A stretch of DNA of 64,000 nt, from contig NZ_JADQBZ010000004.1 of assembly GCF_016278365.1 (NCBI RefSeq), positions 124,001 through 188,000 of the forward strand, in the 5' to 3' direction. Of the stretch, positions 8,341 through 16,403 are shown one piece after another. The stretch comes from Methanolobus sp. GTDB lineage: Archaea > Halobacteriota > Methanosarcinia > Methanosarcinales > Methanosarcinaceae. Position numbers and translations under genes: made by a program. Every line of letters starts with the position of its first letter. Position 1 is the first letter of the stretch. The notes below the pieces were generated by a model, which searched no databases, had not been told where the DNA came from, and saw only the letters and a list, made by a program, of their open reading frames with translations.

Positions 8341-8385
8341 GCAGGTCCCGGGAAATTTTAAGGGGATAAATATCCCGACCCCTGC
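8341..8385. other. Palindromic stretch, possible terminator or operator
   Basis: Outer arms GCAGG (8341-8345) and CCTGC (8381-8385) enclose a perfect inner inverted repeat, GGGATA (8363-8368) and TATCCC (8371-8376). It lies between a 51-residue gene and the next gene at 8526. It may end the first transcript or act at the promoter of the second; the sequence does not decide. Confidence 0.35.
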
Positions 8386-8525
8386 ATGGTCCATAGCTCC
8401 TGCTGCCCCTCTTTAAATTTTACTGATGTACCGAACTGTCATGGGGTACTTTCGGACAAAATGCTTATTTGCATTGCCTCCCATCTTTTAATCAGAATAA
8501 AGTTCATGCAACGGGGTATATTACT

Positions 8526-8966
8526 ATGGGTAAGCCAGCTATCTTTCTTGAAAAATCAAAGAATAATACTTTCAGATCGTACGATGTTCCTATGTTGATG
8601 AAGAGCCTGCATCAGGATGCGAGGCATGGTGTCATTGATCTGAGTGATGATGATGTCCAGTGGTTCAGGACATATAGTTTTGCTCTGCAGCAACTGGAGC
8701 TTAATACGAGTGGCAAGTCCCCGAACTTTAATGAAAGTGAATGGGGAGGGACTATCGAAGATTTTGGTAAAGTCAAGGCCATGGTGGATGAAATGGAAAG
8801 TTCGCTGGTGATAACTAACGTGGGCTGGAATGCGGGTGGTAACTCTCTTTTCAATGCTCCTAATCCGGGTATGTCTTTTTTCAACATCCCTGATCCGGCA
8901 CGTTACAGGCAGCATGTGTATTATCTGATTAATGCACATCTGGACAAATTATACGGCAGGTCCTGA
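8526..8966 (+). CDS. Conserved hypothetical protein (146 aa)
   Basis: ATG 8526 gives 146 residues beginning MGKPAIFLEKSK. Upstream in-frame ATG codons (such as 8469) lack a ribosome site, whereas GGGGTA lies about 10 bases before 8526. The protein is soluble and mixed alpha/beta, with DLSDDDVQWFRTYSFALQQLEL in the first half and a Gly/Asn/Pro-rich segment (NAGGNSLFNAPNPGMSFF) near residues 100-120. No family is recognised. It stands alone ahead of the thermosome gene. Confidence 0.6.
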   Translation: MGKPAIFLEKSKNNTFRSYDVPMLMKSLHQDARHGVIDLSDDDVQWFRTYSFALQQLELNTSGKSPNFNESEWGGTIEDFGKVKAMVDEMESSLVITNVGWNAGGNSLFNAPNPGMSFFNIPDPARYRQHVYYLINAHLDKLYGRS

Positions 8967-9017
8967 TCGATATTATCTTTTATTTCCTATTTTAGTCTAA
9001 AATAACTGACCGGTTAT

Positions 9018-9027
9018 CTTTATATAG
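9018..9027 (+). promoter_or_regulatory. TATA box of the thermosome gene
   Basis: CTTTATATAG at 9018-9027 is a textbook archaeal TATA element preceded by a purine/pyrimidine BRE-like CCGGTTAT. Transcription would start near 9050, leaving a leader of about 85 bases before the TTG start at 9137. Confidence 0.6.
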
Positions 9028-9055
9028 AACTGCTTGCATTTAGATTGAGCAGCAT

Positions 9056-9108
9056 GAGTATCCTAGATACTCGATGGCAACTAACACTAACTTTCTACAT
9101 TGGTAGAA
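9056..9108 (+). promoter_or_regulatory. Two hairpins in the thermosome 5' leader
   Basis: GAGTATC (9056-9062) pairs with GATACTC (9066-9072) across a 3-base loop, and TTCTAC (9093-9098) pairs with GTAGAA (9103-9108) across a 4-base loop. Both fall between the predicted transcription start and the AAGGAGGT ribosome site at 9123-9130. A structured, possibly temperature-responsive leader is inferred; a protein-binding site is equally possible for the first palindrome. Confidence 0.4.
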
Positions 9109-9136
9109 TGATTCATGATTACAAGGAGGTTATAAT

Positions 9137-10753
9137 TTGGCAGGACAGCCCAGGTTCGTTTCAGGAAGCAACAGCATGAAATCACGCGGAAGAGATGCGC
9201 AAAGCATCAATATCCTTGCAGGTAAAGCCGTGGCAAAGGCAGTAAGGACCACTCTTGGTCCCAAGGGTATGGACAAAATGCTTGTAGATTCATTAGGTGA
9301 TATTGTCATCACTAACGATGGTGCGACAATTCTCAGGGAAATGGATATCGAGCACCCGGCAGCAAAGATGGTGGTCGAGGTCGCAAAGACCCAGGATGAT
9401 GAGGTCGGCGACGGTACTACCACAGCAGCTGTACTTACAGGAGAACTTCTTGCAAAAGCTGAAGAACTCCTTGATAAGGGCATTCACCCAACAATAATAG
9501 CTTCAGGATACAGGCATGCTGCAAAGAAATGCGCTGAGATCCTTGAAACAATCACAATAGACGTCTCCCGGGATGACAGGGAAACACTTAAAAAACTTGC
9601 CAGAACCGCCCTTACAGGGAAAGGCGCAGGCGAGTATAAGGAATTCCTTTCAGAAATCGTTCTCGATGCTGTTCTCTCAGTTGCTGAGGATACCGACGAT
9701 GGTGTCAAGGTTGATGTAGGTGACATAACCATCGAAAAGAAGGAAGGCGGAAGTATCCTTGATACAGAGATGGTTCCCGGTCTCATTATTGACAAAGAGC
9801 GTGTCAGGCCGAACATGCCAAAGAAGATCGAAAATGCGAAGATTCTGCTGGCGAGCTTTGCAATAGAGTTCCATAAGATCGAGAAAGATGCAGAGATCAA
9901 GATTACTTCTCCGGACCAGATGCAGCTCTTCGTAGAGCAGGAAGAGAGAATGGTCAAGGAGATGGTTGACAAGATCATCGCAAGTGGTGCAAATGTTGTG
10001 TTCTGCCAGAAGGCCATTGACGACCTTGCACAGTACTACCTTGAGAAGGCTGGTATCTATGCATGCAGAAGGATCAAGAAGAGCGACCTTCAGAAATTAG
10101 CAAAAGCAACCGGAGCAACTCTGTTCCAGGATGTCACGGATATAAGATCAAGTGACCTTGGAGCTGCCGAAGTGGTAGAAGAGAAAGATGTCAACGGTGC
10201 CAAGATGACCATCCTCACCGGATGCAGGGAAGAGAAGACCGTTTCCCTTATCCTCCACGGTGGTACAACACACATCGTCGATGCACTCAAACGCGCACTC
10301 AATGATGCATTATGTGTTGTGGGTGTAGCGCTGGAAGATCGGAAGATCGTTGCAGGCGGTGGCTCTCCGGAGATCGAGCTTGCACTCAGGCTCAGGGAAT
10401 ATGCAGCAACCCTCAAGGGCAGGGAACAGCTTGCTGTCAGCAAGTTCGCAGAAGCCTTCGAGATAATTCCACAAACCCTTGCCGAAAATGCAGGTCTGGA
10501 TGCCATTGATATGCTTATCGAACTGCGCTCCCAGCACGAGCAGGGCAACAAGAATGCAGGCCTTGATGTTTACACCGGTCAGGTAGTGAACATGTTTGAC
10601 AAGGACGTCCTTGAACCTCTCAGGATCAAGACCCAGGCTATCAATGCTGCTACAGAAGCAACCGTAATGATCCTCAGGATCGATGATGTGGTTGCAAGTT
10701 CCAGGAAGTCAGCAATGCCGCCAGGAATGCCTCAGCCTGGCATGGGGATGTAA
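9137..10753 (+). CDS. thsA: Thermosome subunit (group II chaperonin)
   Basis: This 538-residue chaperonin subunit is of usual length for the family. It folds cytosolic proteins in a double-ring, ATP-driven complex. Diagnostic parts are [14 protein letters not shown] near residues 38-51, the nucleotide motif [10 protein letters not shown] near residues 95-104, [15 protein letters not shown] in the C-terminal equatorial domain and the Gly/Met-rich tail ending QPGMGM, which projects into the cavity. The start is TTG 9137, placed by AAGGAGGT seven bases upstream and by the family N-terminus AGQPRFVSG. It is monocistronic, with a TATA box at 9018, a leader containing two hairpins and a strong terminator after the stop. 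Which paralogue this is (alpha, beta or gamma) cannot be told. Confidence 0.95.
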   Translation: MAGQPRFVSGSNSMKSRGRDAQSINILAGKAVAKAVRTTLGPKGMDKMLVDSLGDIVITNDGATILREMDIEHPAAKMVVEVAKTQDDEVGDGTTTAAVLTGELLAKAEELLDKGIHPTIIASGYRHAAKKCAEILETITIDVSRDDRETLKKLARTALTGKGAGEYKEFLSEIVLDAVLSVAEDTDDGVKVDVGDITIEKKEGGSILDTEMVPGLIIDKERVRPNMPKKIENAKILLASFAIEFHKIEKDAEIKITSPDQMQLFVEQEERMVKEMVDKIIASGANVVFCQKAIDDLAQYYLEKAGIYACRRIKKSDLQKLAKATGATLFQDVTDIRSSDLGAAEVVEEKDVNGAKMTILTGCREEKTVSLILHGGTTHIVDALKRALNDALCVVGVALEDRKIVAGGGSPEIELALRLREYAATLKGREQLAVSKFAEAFEIIPQTLAENAGLDAIDMLIELRSQHEQGNKNAGLDVYTGQVVNMFDKDVLEPLRIKTQAINAATEATVMILRIDDVVASSRKSAMPPGMPQPGMGM

Positions 10754-10775
10754 GTCTCAAACATTATTCTATATA

Positions 10776-10807
10776 GTGCCGGTACTCCGGCACATCATGT
10801 TTTTTTA
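10776..10807 (+). terminator. Thermosome terminator
   Basis: A perfect 7-bp stem, GTGCCGG (10776-10782) and CCGGCAC (10787-10793), with a TACT loop, is followed by a run of T at about 10800-10806. It lies 23 bases after the thermosome stop. Confidence 0.75.
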
Positions 10808-10856
10808 TTAATTGTCCTTTTCTAAGAGTGTTGCAAATCCAAGTGGCTTTTGTGCC

Positions 10857-11022
10857 TTATTGTAAACCTCTCTGTTTCTTCTCATATCTTTAAGATAAGT
10901 TTTTTATAACATGTAAACCATTTGAAAAAAAAGGTTGACAATGCACATGTATCTCTGTATTGCTTGTGCTCAGATGAAGCTTTGCAGTTTTGTGCGGTCA
11001 ATGATGATCTTTATTGTAAACC
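10857..11022 (+). promoter_or_regulatory. Three BirA-operator-like boxes upstream of bioY
   Basis: The 12-mer TTATTGTAAACC occurs at 10857-10868 and again at 11011-11022. A third TGTAAACC at 10912-10919 faces GGTTGACA at 10933-10940 across 13 bases, an inverted repeat with one mismatch. TTGTAAACC is the half-site of the biotin-repressor (BirA) operator known from bacteria and reported in archaea. The region between the thermosome terminator and the bioY start (about 315 bases) contains nothing else recognisable, apart from A+T-rich candidate TATA elements such as near 10900-10908. Biotin control is inferred from the boxes and the downstream BioY gene. Confidence 0.5.
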
Positions 11023-11122
11023 CAATGATGTGAAATCGTGTGTACCTGGGATAATACAGGAAAAAGATGGACCGAGGTAAAAGGAAAGAGTACAAAGAAA
11101 AGTCTAAAAAAGGAGTATAACT

Positions 11123-11677
11123 GTGAACAAAAGTTACCATCGCGAAAGTGATTATCAGAGCGACATAAGGAAAATGGCACTGTCCTCCCTTTTTGCCGCG
11201 CTGATATCTGTAGGGGCATTCATCAGGATACCGGTTCCCATAAGTCCTGTCCCGGTAACTCTGCAGGTTCTTTTTATATTCCTTGCAGGGGCAATGCTTG
11301 GTGCACGGTGGGGGCTTATGAGTGTAATGATCTATCTGTTACTTGGTATTATAGGACTGCCCGTATTCTCTGGCGGTTCCTCTGGTATTGGTGTACTTTT
11401 AGGACCTACCGGCGGTTATCTTGTAGGCTTTGCAGCTGCTGCCTTTATTATTGGTGCATTTTCCGAAAAACTGGGCACTTCCAGTGTACTTAAAAATGCT
11501 GTGTTCATGTTTGCAGGGTTGCTTATAATATATTTCTTTGGAGCAACTTACCTGATGTACGTTGCACAGATATCTGTAGATAGCGCGATAGTACTGGGCG
11601 TTATCCCCTATCTTCCGGGGGATCTGCTGAAACTGGCCCTCTCTTCATTTATAGTTGCAAAATACCCGGTTGAATGA
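11123..11677 (+). CDS. bioY: BioY-type biotin transporter, ECF substrate-binding subunit
   Basis: This 184-residue membrane protein has about six hydrophobic segments. IRIPVPISPVPVTLQVLFIFLAG (shown here in part by VPISPVPVTLQ near residues 38-48) is the BioY signature, and GPTGGYLVGF near residue 95 and IPYLPGDLLKL near the end are also family motifs. It captures biotin in the membrane and works with an ECF module. GTG 11123 follows AAAGGAGT. Its stop overlaps the start of an ATPase gene, and genes for a second ATPase and EcfT follow, so the whole transporter is encoded together. Upstream biotin-operator-like boxes support biotin as substrate. Confidence 0.88.
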   Translation: MNKSYHRESDYQSDIRKMALSSLFAALISVGAFIRIPVPISPVPVTLQVLFIFLAGAMLGARWGLMSVMIYLLLGIIGLPVFSGGSSGIGVLLGPTGGYLVGFAAAAFIIGAFSEKLGTSSVLKNAVFMFAGLLIIYFFGATYLMYVAQISVDSAIVLGVIPYLPGDLLKLALSSFIVAKYPVE

Positions 11678-12489
11678 CCCTCATGATTGAGATTCAGGAT
11701 CTTCTTTACAGTTACCCGGATGGTACTATCGCGCTGGATTCAGTAGACCTGCACATTGGAAAAGGGGAATTCGTTGTAATTGCAGGCAGAAACGGCAGCG
11801 GTAAATCCTCTCTGGTCCGTCACATGAACGCTTTACTCCTCCCGTCCGGCGGTTGTGTATCTGTCAACAGGTTGTGTACATTACAGAAAAAGAACCATCC
11901 TGACATTCGCAAGGCGATTGGCATGGTCTTCCAGGGACCCGATTCACAGTTCATAGGGATGACAGTTGAAGAGGATGTAGCTTTTGGCCCGGAGAATCTC
12001 GGTCTTCCTCCTTTGAGGATAAGAGAGCTTGTGGAAATATCTCTTGAAATGATGGGTATCTCAGAACTACGGTTCCATTCCCCAAGATCCCTTAGCGGTG
12101 GGCAGAAACAGAAAGTTGCAATTGCAGGCGTGCTTGCAATGGAGCCTGGGTGTATTGTCTTTGACGAGGTCACCTCCATGCTCGACCCATTTTCAAGAAA
12201 AGACGTGCTTGATGCTGTAAAACGCATCCATGCAAAAGGCACTACTGTAATTTATGTAACTCACAGGCTCGAAGAAACTATAAATGCTGATCGTCTGGTC
12301 ATCATGGATTCCGGTAAGGTAGTAGCCGATGCATCTCCGCGTGATGTGTTCCTGCAGCATGATCTTGAAATGTATGGCATCGAGCTGCCCCCGGTTGTGG
12401 CACTTTCACGAATGCTTACAAGAGCTGGTTTTCCTGGTATCGGAATCGCTCTTACAAAAGACGAACTTCTGGAGGCTTTGTGTCCATAG
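11674..12489 (+). CDS. ecfA1: ECF transporter ATPase, first subunit
   Basis: This 271-residue ABC ATPase carries Walker [10 protein letters not shown] near residues 37-45, Q-loop FQGPDSQFIG near 86-95, signature LSGGQKQKVAIAG near 139-151 and Walker B CIVFDEVTSMLDP near 160-172. The glutamate after the Walker B aspartate is present, so it should hydrolyse ATP. ATG 11674 overlaps the bioY stop (ATGA) and the gene overlaps the next ATPase gene by 10 bases, indicating translational coupling. With its paralogue and EcfT it powers BioY from the cytoplasmic face. Confidence 0.85.
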   Translation: MTLMIEIQDLLYSYPDGTIALDSVDLHIGKGEFVVIAGRNGSGKSSLVRHMNALLLPSGGCVSVNRLCTLQKKNHPDIRKAIGMVFQGPDSQFIGMTVEEDVAFGPENLGLPPLRIRELVEISLEMMGISELRFHSPRSLSGGQKQKVAIAGVLAMEPGCIVFDEVTSMLDPFSRKDVLDAVKRIHAKGTTVIYVTHRLEETINADRLVIMDSGKVVADASPRDVFLQHDLEMYGIELPPVVALSRMLTRAGFPGIGIALTKDELLEALCP

Positions 12490-13307
12490 ATATAAGGAAT
12501 CTGACCTTTAGATACAACCCGGGCACTCCTCTTGAGAATACCTCTCTTAAAGATATCAGTCTCTCCATTGGCAAGGGTGAGTTCATTCTCATTGGAGGTG
12601 AGATCGGCTCTGGTAAATCGACACTTGTCCGACATTTCAACGGTCTGCTAAAACCTTCTTCAGGGCAGGTTACAGTTGACGGCATGGCAGCCCATGCCAA
12701 AAAAGTTAAAGCCAGGGTCGGTGTGCTTTTTCAGTTCCCGCAGCAACAACTGTTTGGGAGGACTGTTTTTGAGGATGTGGCCTTTGGTCCGCGGAATTTT
12801 GGTTTAAGGGGTAATGAACTGGAAGAACAAGTGTATTCTGCACTGGAACTCCTCGGGTTTGACAAAGAAATTTGCTCCAATTCACCTTTTCACCTTAGCG
12901 GAGGCCAGATGAGGTTGGTTGCCATAGCAGGTGTTCTGGCTTCCATGCCTGAATATCTTGTGCTGGATGAGCCTTTCTCCGGACTTGATGCTGAAAATAG
13001 GACTACTCTTTTGTCTGCACTAAAGCATCTTACTACCAAGGGAACTTCTGTTATCGTTGTATCCCACAGGATACCCGACCTGCTGTCTGCTGCTGACCGG
13101 ATCTTCCTGCTAGACCATGGGAATCTTGTATTTGGCGGGACCCCTGTAGATTATGTAAAACATGCGCCTTATCTCCCTGAAATCACATGTCTTATGAAAG
13201 AAATGCGCAGGAAGGGTTTTGATGTAAGGGATGACATCTTCCACATAGATGATGCCTTTAGTGAGATTTCCCGCGTTTTGAACACAAAGGGGGCAGTGGG
13301 GAAATGA
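12480..13307 (+). CDS. ecfA2: ECF transporter ATPase, second subunit
   Basis: This 275-residue ABC ATPase has Walker A GEIGSGKST near residues 39-47, FQFPQQQLFG near 82-91 (the Q-loop form typical of EcfA2), signature LSGGQMRLVAIAG near 140-152 and Walker B YLVLDEPFSGLD near 161-172. It is the heterodimer partner of the ATPase encoded immediately upstream. GTG 12480 lies inside the end of that gene; the gene end overlaps the EcfT start by four bases. Paired EcfA1/EcfA2 with EcfT is the group II/shared-module arrangement, so other S-components in the genome might use this module too. Confidence 0.85.
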   Translation: MSIDIRNLTFRYNPGTPLENTSLKDISLSIGKGEFILIGGEIGSGKSTLVRHFNGLLKPSSGQVTVDGMAAHAKKVKARVGVLFQFPQQQLFGRTVFEDVAFGPRNFGLRGNELEEQVYSALELLGFDKEICSNSPFHLSGGQMRLVAIAGVLASMPEYLVLDEPFSGLDAENRTTLLSALKHLTTKGTSVIVVSHRIPDLLSAADRIFLLDHGNLVFGGTPVDYVKHAPYLPEITCLMKEMRRKGFDVRDDIFHIDDAFSEISRVLNTKGAVGK

Positions 13308-14071
13308 ACAATCTTTTCTTCCGGTATGTTCCAGGCAACTCTATCATTCACAGGCTCGACCCCCGGGTAAAAATAGCCGCAATGCTGATTACAAGTATCA
13401 GTATTTTCATCTCTTCCTCTTTCAGGGAAATGGCTGTGGTAGCCCTTGTATTCTTTTTACTGGTTCTGATTTCATCCACATCAGTCAGGATCATCCTGGG
13501 CGCTGTCAGGCCGATGTTAATGTTCCTAGGTATTATTTTCATCCTGCAGCTTTTCCTTACTGAAGGGAATCCTCTGTTTTCCCTGATGGGCCTTGATGCC
13601 ACCTATGAAGGACTTGCCCTTGGAGCTTTAATGAGCATGAGATTTCTTTTCCTGCTGATGTTTGCTTCACTTCTCACGGCCACCACAGCTCCATCGGTAA
13701 TGACAACGGGAATAGAAAAAATGCTTCGTCCTCTGCCTCTGAAAAAACTGGGGATCTCATCTTTTGACCTTGCAACCATGATGTTCCTTTCTTTACATTT
13801 TGTGCCCCTTCTTTATGGAAGTTTCAGTCATCTCCGGGATGCACAGGTCTCACGTGGTCTGGATATGGCTCGAAACCCTTTCAAAGCTGTGTATGCTCTA
13901 TCTGTCCCGATGGTCCGCACTGCTTTCACATCTGCAGAAGAAGTAGCTGTAGCAATGGAAAGCCGTTGCTATCAGGGTGTAAACCGTAGCTCCCTTAATG
14001 AACCTGTGATGCAGAAAAAGGATCTTGCAGCTTTACTCATCTTTGGTATTATAATGTTCTTCCTGGTTTAA
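13304..14071 (+). CDS. ecfT: ECF transporter transmembrane coupling protein EcfT
   Basis: This 255-residue integral membrane protein (CbiQ/EcfT family) has the conserved N-terminus FFRYVPGNSIIHRLDPRVK, five or so membrane helices, and the two cytoplasmic coupling motifs seen as AQVSRGLDM near residues 184-192 and AMESRCYQG near 217-225, which contact the ATPases. ATG 13304 overlaps the stop of the second ATPase gene. It completes the bioY-ecfA1-ecfA2-ecfT operon. Confidence 0.87.
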   Translation: MNNLFFRYVPGNSIIHRLDPRVKIAAMLITSISIFISSSFREMAVVALVFFLLVLISSTSVRIILGAVRPMLMFLGIIFILQLFLTEGNPLFSLMGLDATYEGLALGALMSMRFLFLLMFASLLTATTAPSVMTTGIEKMLRPLPLKKLGISSFDLATMMFLSLHFVPLLYGSFSHLRDAQVSRGLDMARNPFKAVYALSVPMVRTAFTSAEEVAVAMESRCYQGVNRSSLNEPVMQKKDLAALLIFGIIMFFLV

Positions 14072-14115
14072 GGGTCATTTTGTCTGCATGCCTGTTTATT
14101 TTCCGGTATACATAA

Positions 14116-14139
14116 ATACATGCACATATGTTCATATAT
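14116..14139. promoter_or_regulatory. Palindromic ArsR/SmtB-type operator
   Basis: ATACATGCACAT (14116-14127) and ATGTTCATATAT (14128-14139) are reverse complements at 10 of 12 positions, centred on ACATATGT. The site lies between a TATA-like GGTATACATAAAT (about 14105-14116) and ATG 14142, so bound repressor would cover the transcription start of a probably leaderless message. Size and symmetry match known 12-2-12-like ArsR/SmtB operators; autoregulation is inferred. Confidence 0.6.
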
Positions 14140-14141
14140 CC

Positions 14142-14495
14142 ATGACTGAAAATGTCGAGCATGTGTGTGCGGATGAAAGATCGATATCCCTGTTATCACA
14201 AAACGTTCCTTCCGAAGAGGAACTTTGCAGGATGTGCAATATCTTTAGTGCCCTCCAGTCCGAGACCCGCCTGAAGATACTGTTCCTGCTATCCCGGAGT
14301 GGCCTCTGTGTAAAGGAACTTGAACAGGCACTCAGTATCTCCCAGCCGGCCATCTCCCACAGCCTGCGGACACTTCGTCAGCTTGATCTGGTGCGTGTGA
14401 AAAAAGAAGGCAGATTTGCAGTCTACCATGTTGCTGACGAACATGTGCAGACCTTTGTTGAAATGTGCAGGAAGCACGTCTCTGAGTGTGAATGA
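14142..14495 (+). CDS. ArsR/SmtB-family metal-responsive repressor
   Basis: This is a 117-residue winged-helix repressor. FSALQSETRLKILFLLSRSGLCVKELEQAL is the ArsR fold entry (the LCVKEL segment corresponds to the ELCVCDL metal-box region with one Cys), and ISQPAISHSLRTLRQLDLV is the recognition helix. Further Cys residues lie near the N-terminus (CADE, CRMC) and C-terminus (MCRKHVSEC) and could bind As(III), Cu or Zn. ATG 14142 is chosen over ATG 14088 because the upstream 18 residues are not family-like and a TATA box plus a 24-bp palindrome sit in that stretch. Its stop overlaps the permease gene, its likely target. Confidence 0.85.
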   Translation: MTENVEHVCADERSISLLSQNVPSEEELCRMCNIFSALQSETRLKILFLLSRSGLCVKELEQALSISQPAISHSLRTLRQLDLVRVKKEGRFAVYHVADEHVQTFVEMCRKHVSECE

Positions 14496-15616
14496 TCATG
14501 AGAGGAACTATCCTTGTCGCATTTGCAGGAATTGTGATGGAATCCTGGCGCCTTTTTGTTGAAATGGCTCCCTATCTCTTTCTTGGATTTGTAATAGCAG
14601 GTCTTCTGCATGTGTACATTCCTGAAAGACAGATCCTGAAGTATCTTGGCAATTCCGCTGGAAAGATCAGGTCGGCGTTGCATGCAACATTGCTGGGTAT
14701 TCCTATACCTCTTTGTTCGTGCGGTGTAGTTCCCACTGCACTATCCCTGCAGAAGAAGGGTGCTACAAAGGGTGCCACTTTGTCCTTCCTTATATCCACT
14801 CCTGAAACAGGTGTGGATTCAATAACTATAACCTATGCCCTGCTTGACCCTATAATGACAGTGTTCCGACCGCTGGCAACTCTTGTAACAGCTCTCTCGG
14901 CAGGGATAGCAGAGAACTTCCTCAATCACGAAGAACTTCCTCTCCCTGAACAAAAAGCTGCTGATAAAAAGAACATCCTGATGATGCAGCCTCTAGTACC
15001 TTTGGCTGCATGCAGTGATGCATCCTGCTCCTGCCAGCCTTCTCCTGTGAAAGATAGTGTCCTGTCCGGACCTGCCCGCTTTAAAGACGGCCTGAGATAT
15101 GCCTTTGTCGAGCTTCTGGGCGACATCTCAAAATGGCTGGTAATTGGCATCATTCTTGCAGGCATCATATCATATGCAGTGCCCTATGAGCTTGTAAGTT
15201 CTTATCTGGGCGGTGGCATTGCTTCTATGATGTTCATGCTAATAGTTGGTATCCCTCTCTACATCTGCGCCACGGCATCCACACCGCTGGCTGCAGCTCT
15301 TATAGCAAAAGGAATGAGTCCTGGAACAGCATTCGTTTTCCTGCTTGCCGGACCTGCAACCAACGCGGCGACTATTACAATGGTAACGAAATTTCTCGGC
15401 AAGAAAAGTGCTGCAATCTACCTTGGAACAATAGCAATCTGCTCATTGGGCTTTGGCTTGCTGCTCGACCTGATATATTTCAGAATGGGCATTGAGGCAA
15501 GTGCTGTGGTCGGCAGTGCAAGCGAGATATTGCCGGAACCGGTGAAGATTGCATTCGCACTGGCACTCATTCCGTTTATTATACACGGTATATCCAGAAA
15601 GCAGTGCAGGCAGTAA
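14492..15616 (+). CDS. SO_0444/ArsP-like heavy-metal efflux permease (DUF318)
   Basis: This 374-residue permease has eight or so membrane helices in two homologous halves. Key family motifs are IPLCSCGVVPTALSL near residues 72-86, with the CSCG thiolate pair, and the repeat-half motif GPATNAATITM near residue 290. A hydrophilic loop with ACSDASCSC near 170-178 adds four cysteines. Relatives export Cu/Zn (SO_0444 type) or methylarsenite (ArsP). Overlap with an ArsR repressor gene and the operator upstream support metal- or metalloid-induced efflux. The exact ion cannot be told. Confidence 0.82.
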   Translation: MIMRGTILVAFAGIVMESWRLFVEMAPYLFLGFVIAGLLHVYIPERQILKYLGNSAGKIRSALHATLLGIPIPLCSCGVVPTALSLQKKGATKGATLSFLISTPETGVDSITITYALLDPIMTVFRPLATLVTALSAGIAENFLNHEELPLPEQKAADKKNILMMQPLVPLAACSDASCSCQPSPVKDSVLSGPARFKDGLRYAFVELLGDISKWLVIGIILAGIISYAVPYELVSSYLGGGIASMMFMLIVGIPLYICATASTPLAAALIAKGMSPGTAFVFLLAGPATNAATITMVTKFLGKKSAAIYLGTIAICSLGFGLLLDLIYFRMGIEASAVVGSASEILPEPVKIAFALALIPFIIHGISRKQCRQ

Positions 15617-15630
15617 ACTGCATTAACGAT

Positions 15631-16173
15631 TTACTTTTTCCCAATAAGGACCTCGGTAGATTTAACTATTGCAAAGACCTTGTCACCCGGCTGGATATCA
15701 AGTCTTTCCACAGCCTCGCTGGTAATGATGGATGTCAGGACAGAGGGCTCGATCTCAAGTGTTACCTTTGAGACTAGTCCTTCACGCTCCACCTTAGTCA
15801 CTTTACCCGGTATCCTGTTACGTGCGGATATCTTCAGCCCAATATTCTCCCAGGAGCCTTCATCTTTCATACTATCTTCAAGGAACTCCCTGTTATGCTC
15901 GTACTCCCGTATAAGATGGCGTCCCTCCTCTGTCAGGAAAGTGCCCTGGTCCTTACCTCCCCGCACGGTTGTCACAACATCCTTCCCCAGTCTTTCGCTC
16001 ATTGTATTGAGCACATTCCATGCATGCTTGTAGGAGATATCCAGCTTCCCACAGGCTTTTCTGAGAGATCGCTCCTCATCAATTGCTTTGAGCAAAGCTA
16101 CTTTCCCTGCACCGATAAGCGGCTTCCCTTCCGATGTCAGCCAGACCTTTGTTTTTGTTTCCATATCCTTCAT
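15631..16173 (-). CDS. ModE-like regulator with Mop/TOBE domain
   Basis: This 180-residue protein has an N-terminal winged helix of the ModE type (LLKAIDEERSLRKACGKLDISYKHAWNVL near residues 27-55) and a C-terminal Mop-type oxyanion-binding domain (SARNRIPGKVTKVEREGLVSKV near 114-135). ModE proteins sense molybdate or tungstate and control its uptake and molybdenum enzymes. Only a single Mop unit is present, shorter than the bacterial double-Mop ModE, as usual in archaea. It follows a small XRE regulator gene by 11 bases on the same strand. No molybdate transporter lies nearby, so its targets are elsewhere. Confidence 0.85.
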   Translation of the reverse strand: MKDMETKTKVWLTSEGKPLIGAGKVALLKAIDEERSLRKACGKLDISYKHAWNVLNTMSERLGKDVVTTVRGGKDQGTFLTEEGRHLIREYEHNREFLEDSMKDEGSWENIGLKISARNRIPGKVTKVEREGLVSKVTLEIEPSVLTSIITSEAVERLDIQPGDKVFAIVKSTEVLIGKK

Positions 16174-16184
16174 CTAACACTCTT

Positions 16185-16391
16185 TCATTTGAGGTCTTCT
16201 TCCTCAAACATAAATAGTTCGTCAATGCTCGTTTGCAGGCATCTTGCAACCTTGCAGGCAAGTTTGAGTGAGGGATTATATTTGCCTTTCTCAAGGAATC
16301 CAATGGTTTCCCTTCTTACTCCCACAAGAGTTGCCAGATCTTCCTGTGTCATATCGTATCTCGCCCTCAGTTCTTTTATCCTGGTCTTCAT
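16185..16391 (-). CDS. Small XRE-family regulator (Cro/C1 helix-turn-helix)
   Basis: This 68-residue protein is essentially one HTH domain: [21 protein letters not shown], then [20 protein letters not shown], the YgzD/YozG-like minimal regulators. AGAGG lies about 6 bases before ATG. It follows a DUF2178-type membrane protein gene by 12 bases, a pairing common in archaea and Firmicutes in which the membrane protein and regulator are co-transcribed. Confidence 0.85.
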   Translation of the reverse strand: MKTRIKELRARYDMTQEDLATLVGVRRETIGFLEKGKYNPSLKLACKVARCLQTSIDELFMFEEEDLK

Positions 16392-16403
16392 CTTTGCCTC
16401 TGC

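Noticed and set aside
8386..8598. Alternative 70-codon frame at the start of the 146-residue protein
   Set aside because: It overlaps the better-supported gene starting at ATG 8526 and has no initiation signal.
9484..10017. Minus-strand frame of 177 codons within the thermosome gene
   Set aside because: It is a shadow of the chaperonin frame; the translation is Ser/Ile-rich and unlike a protein family.
12261..12635. Minus-strand frame across the junction of the two ECF ATPase genes
   Set aside because: It is antisense to two strongly supported overlapping ATPase genes and has no family features.
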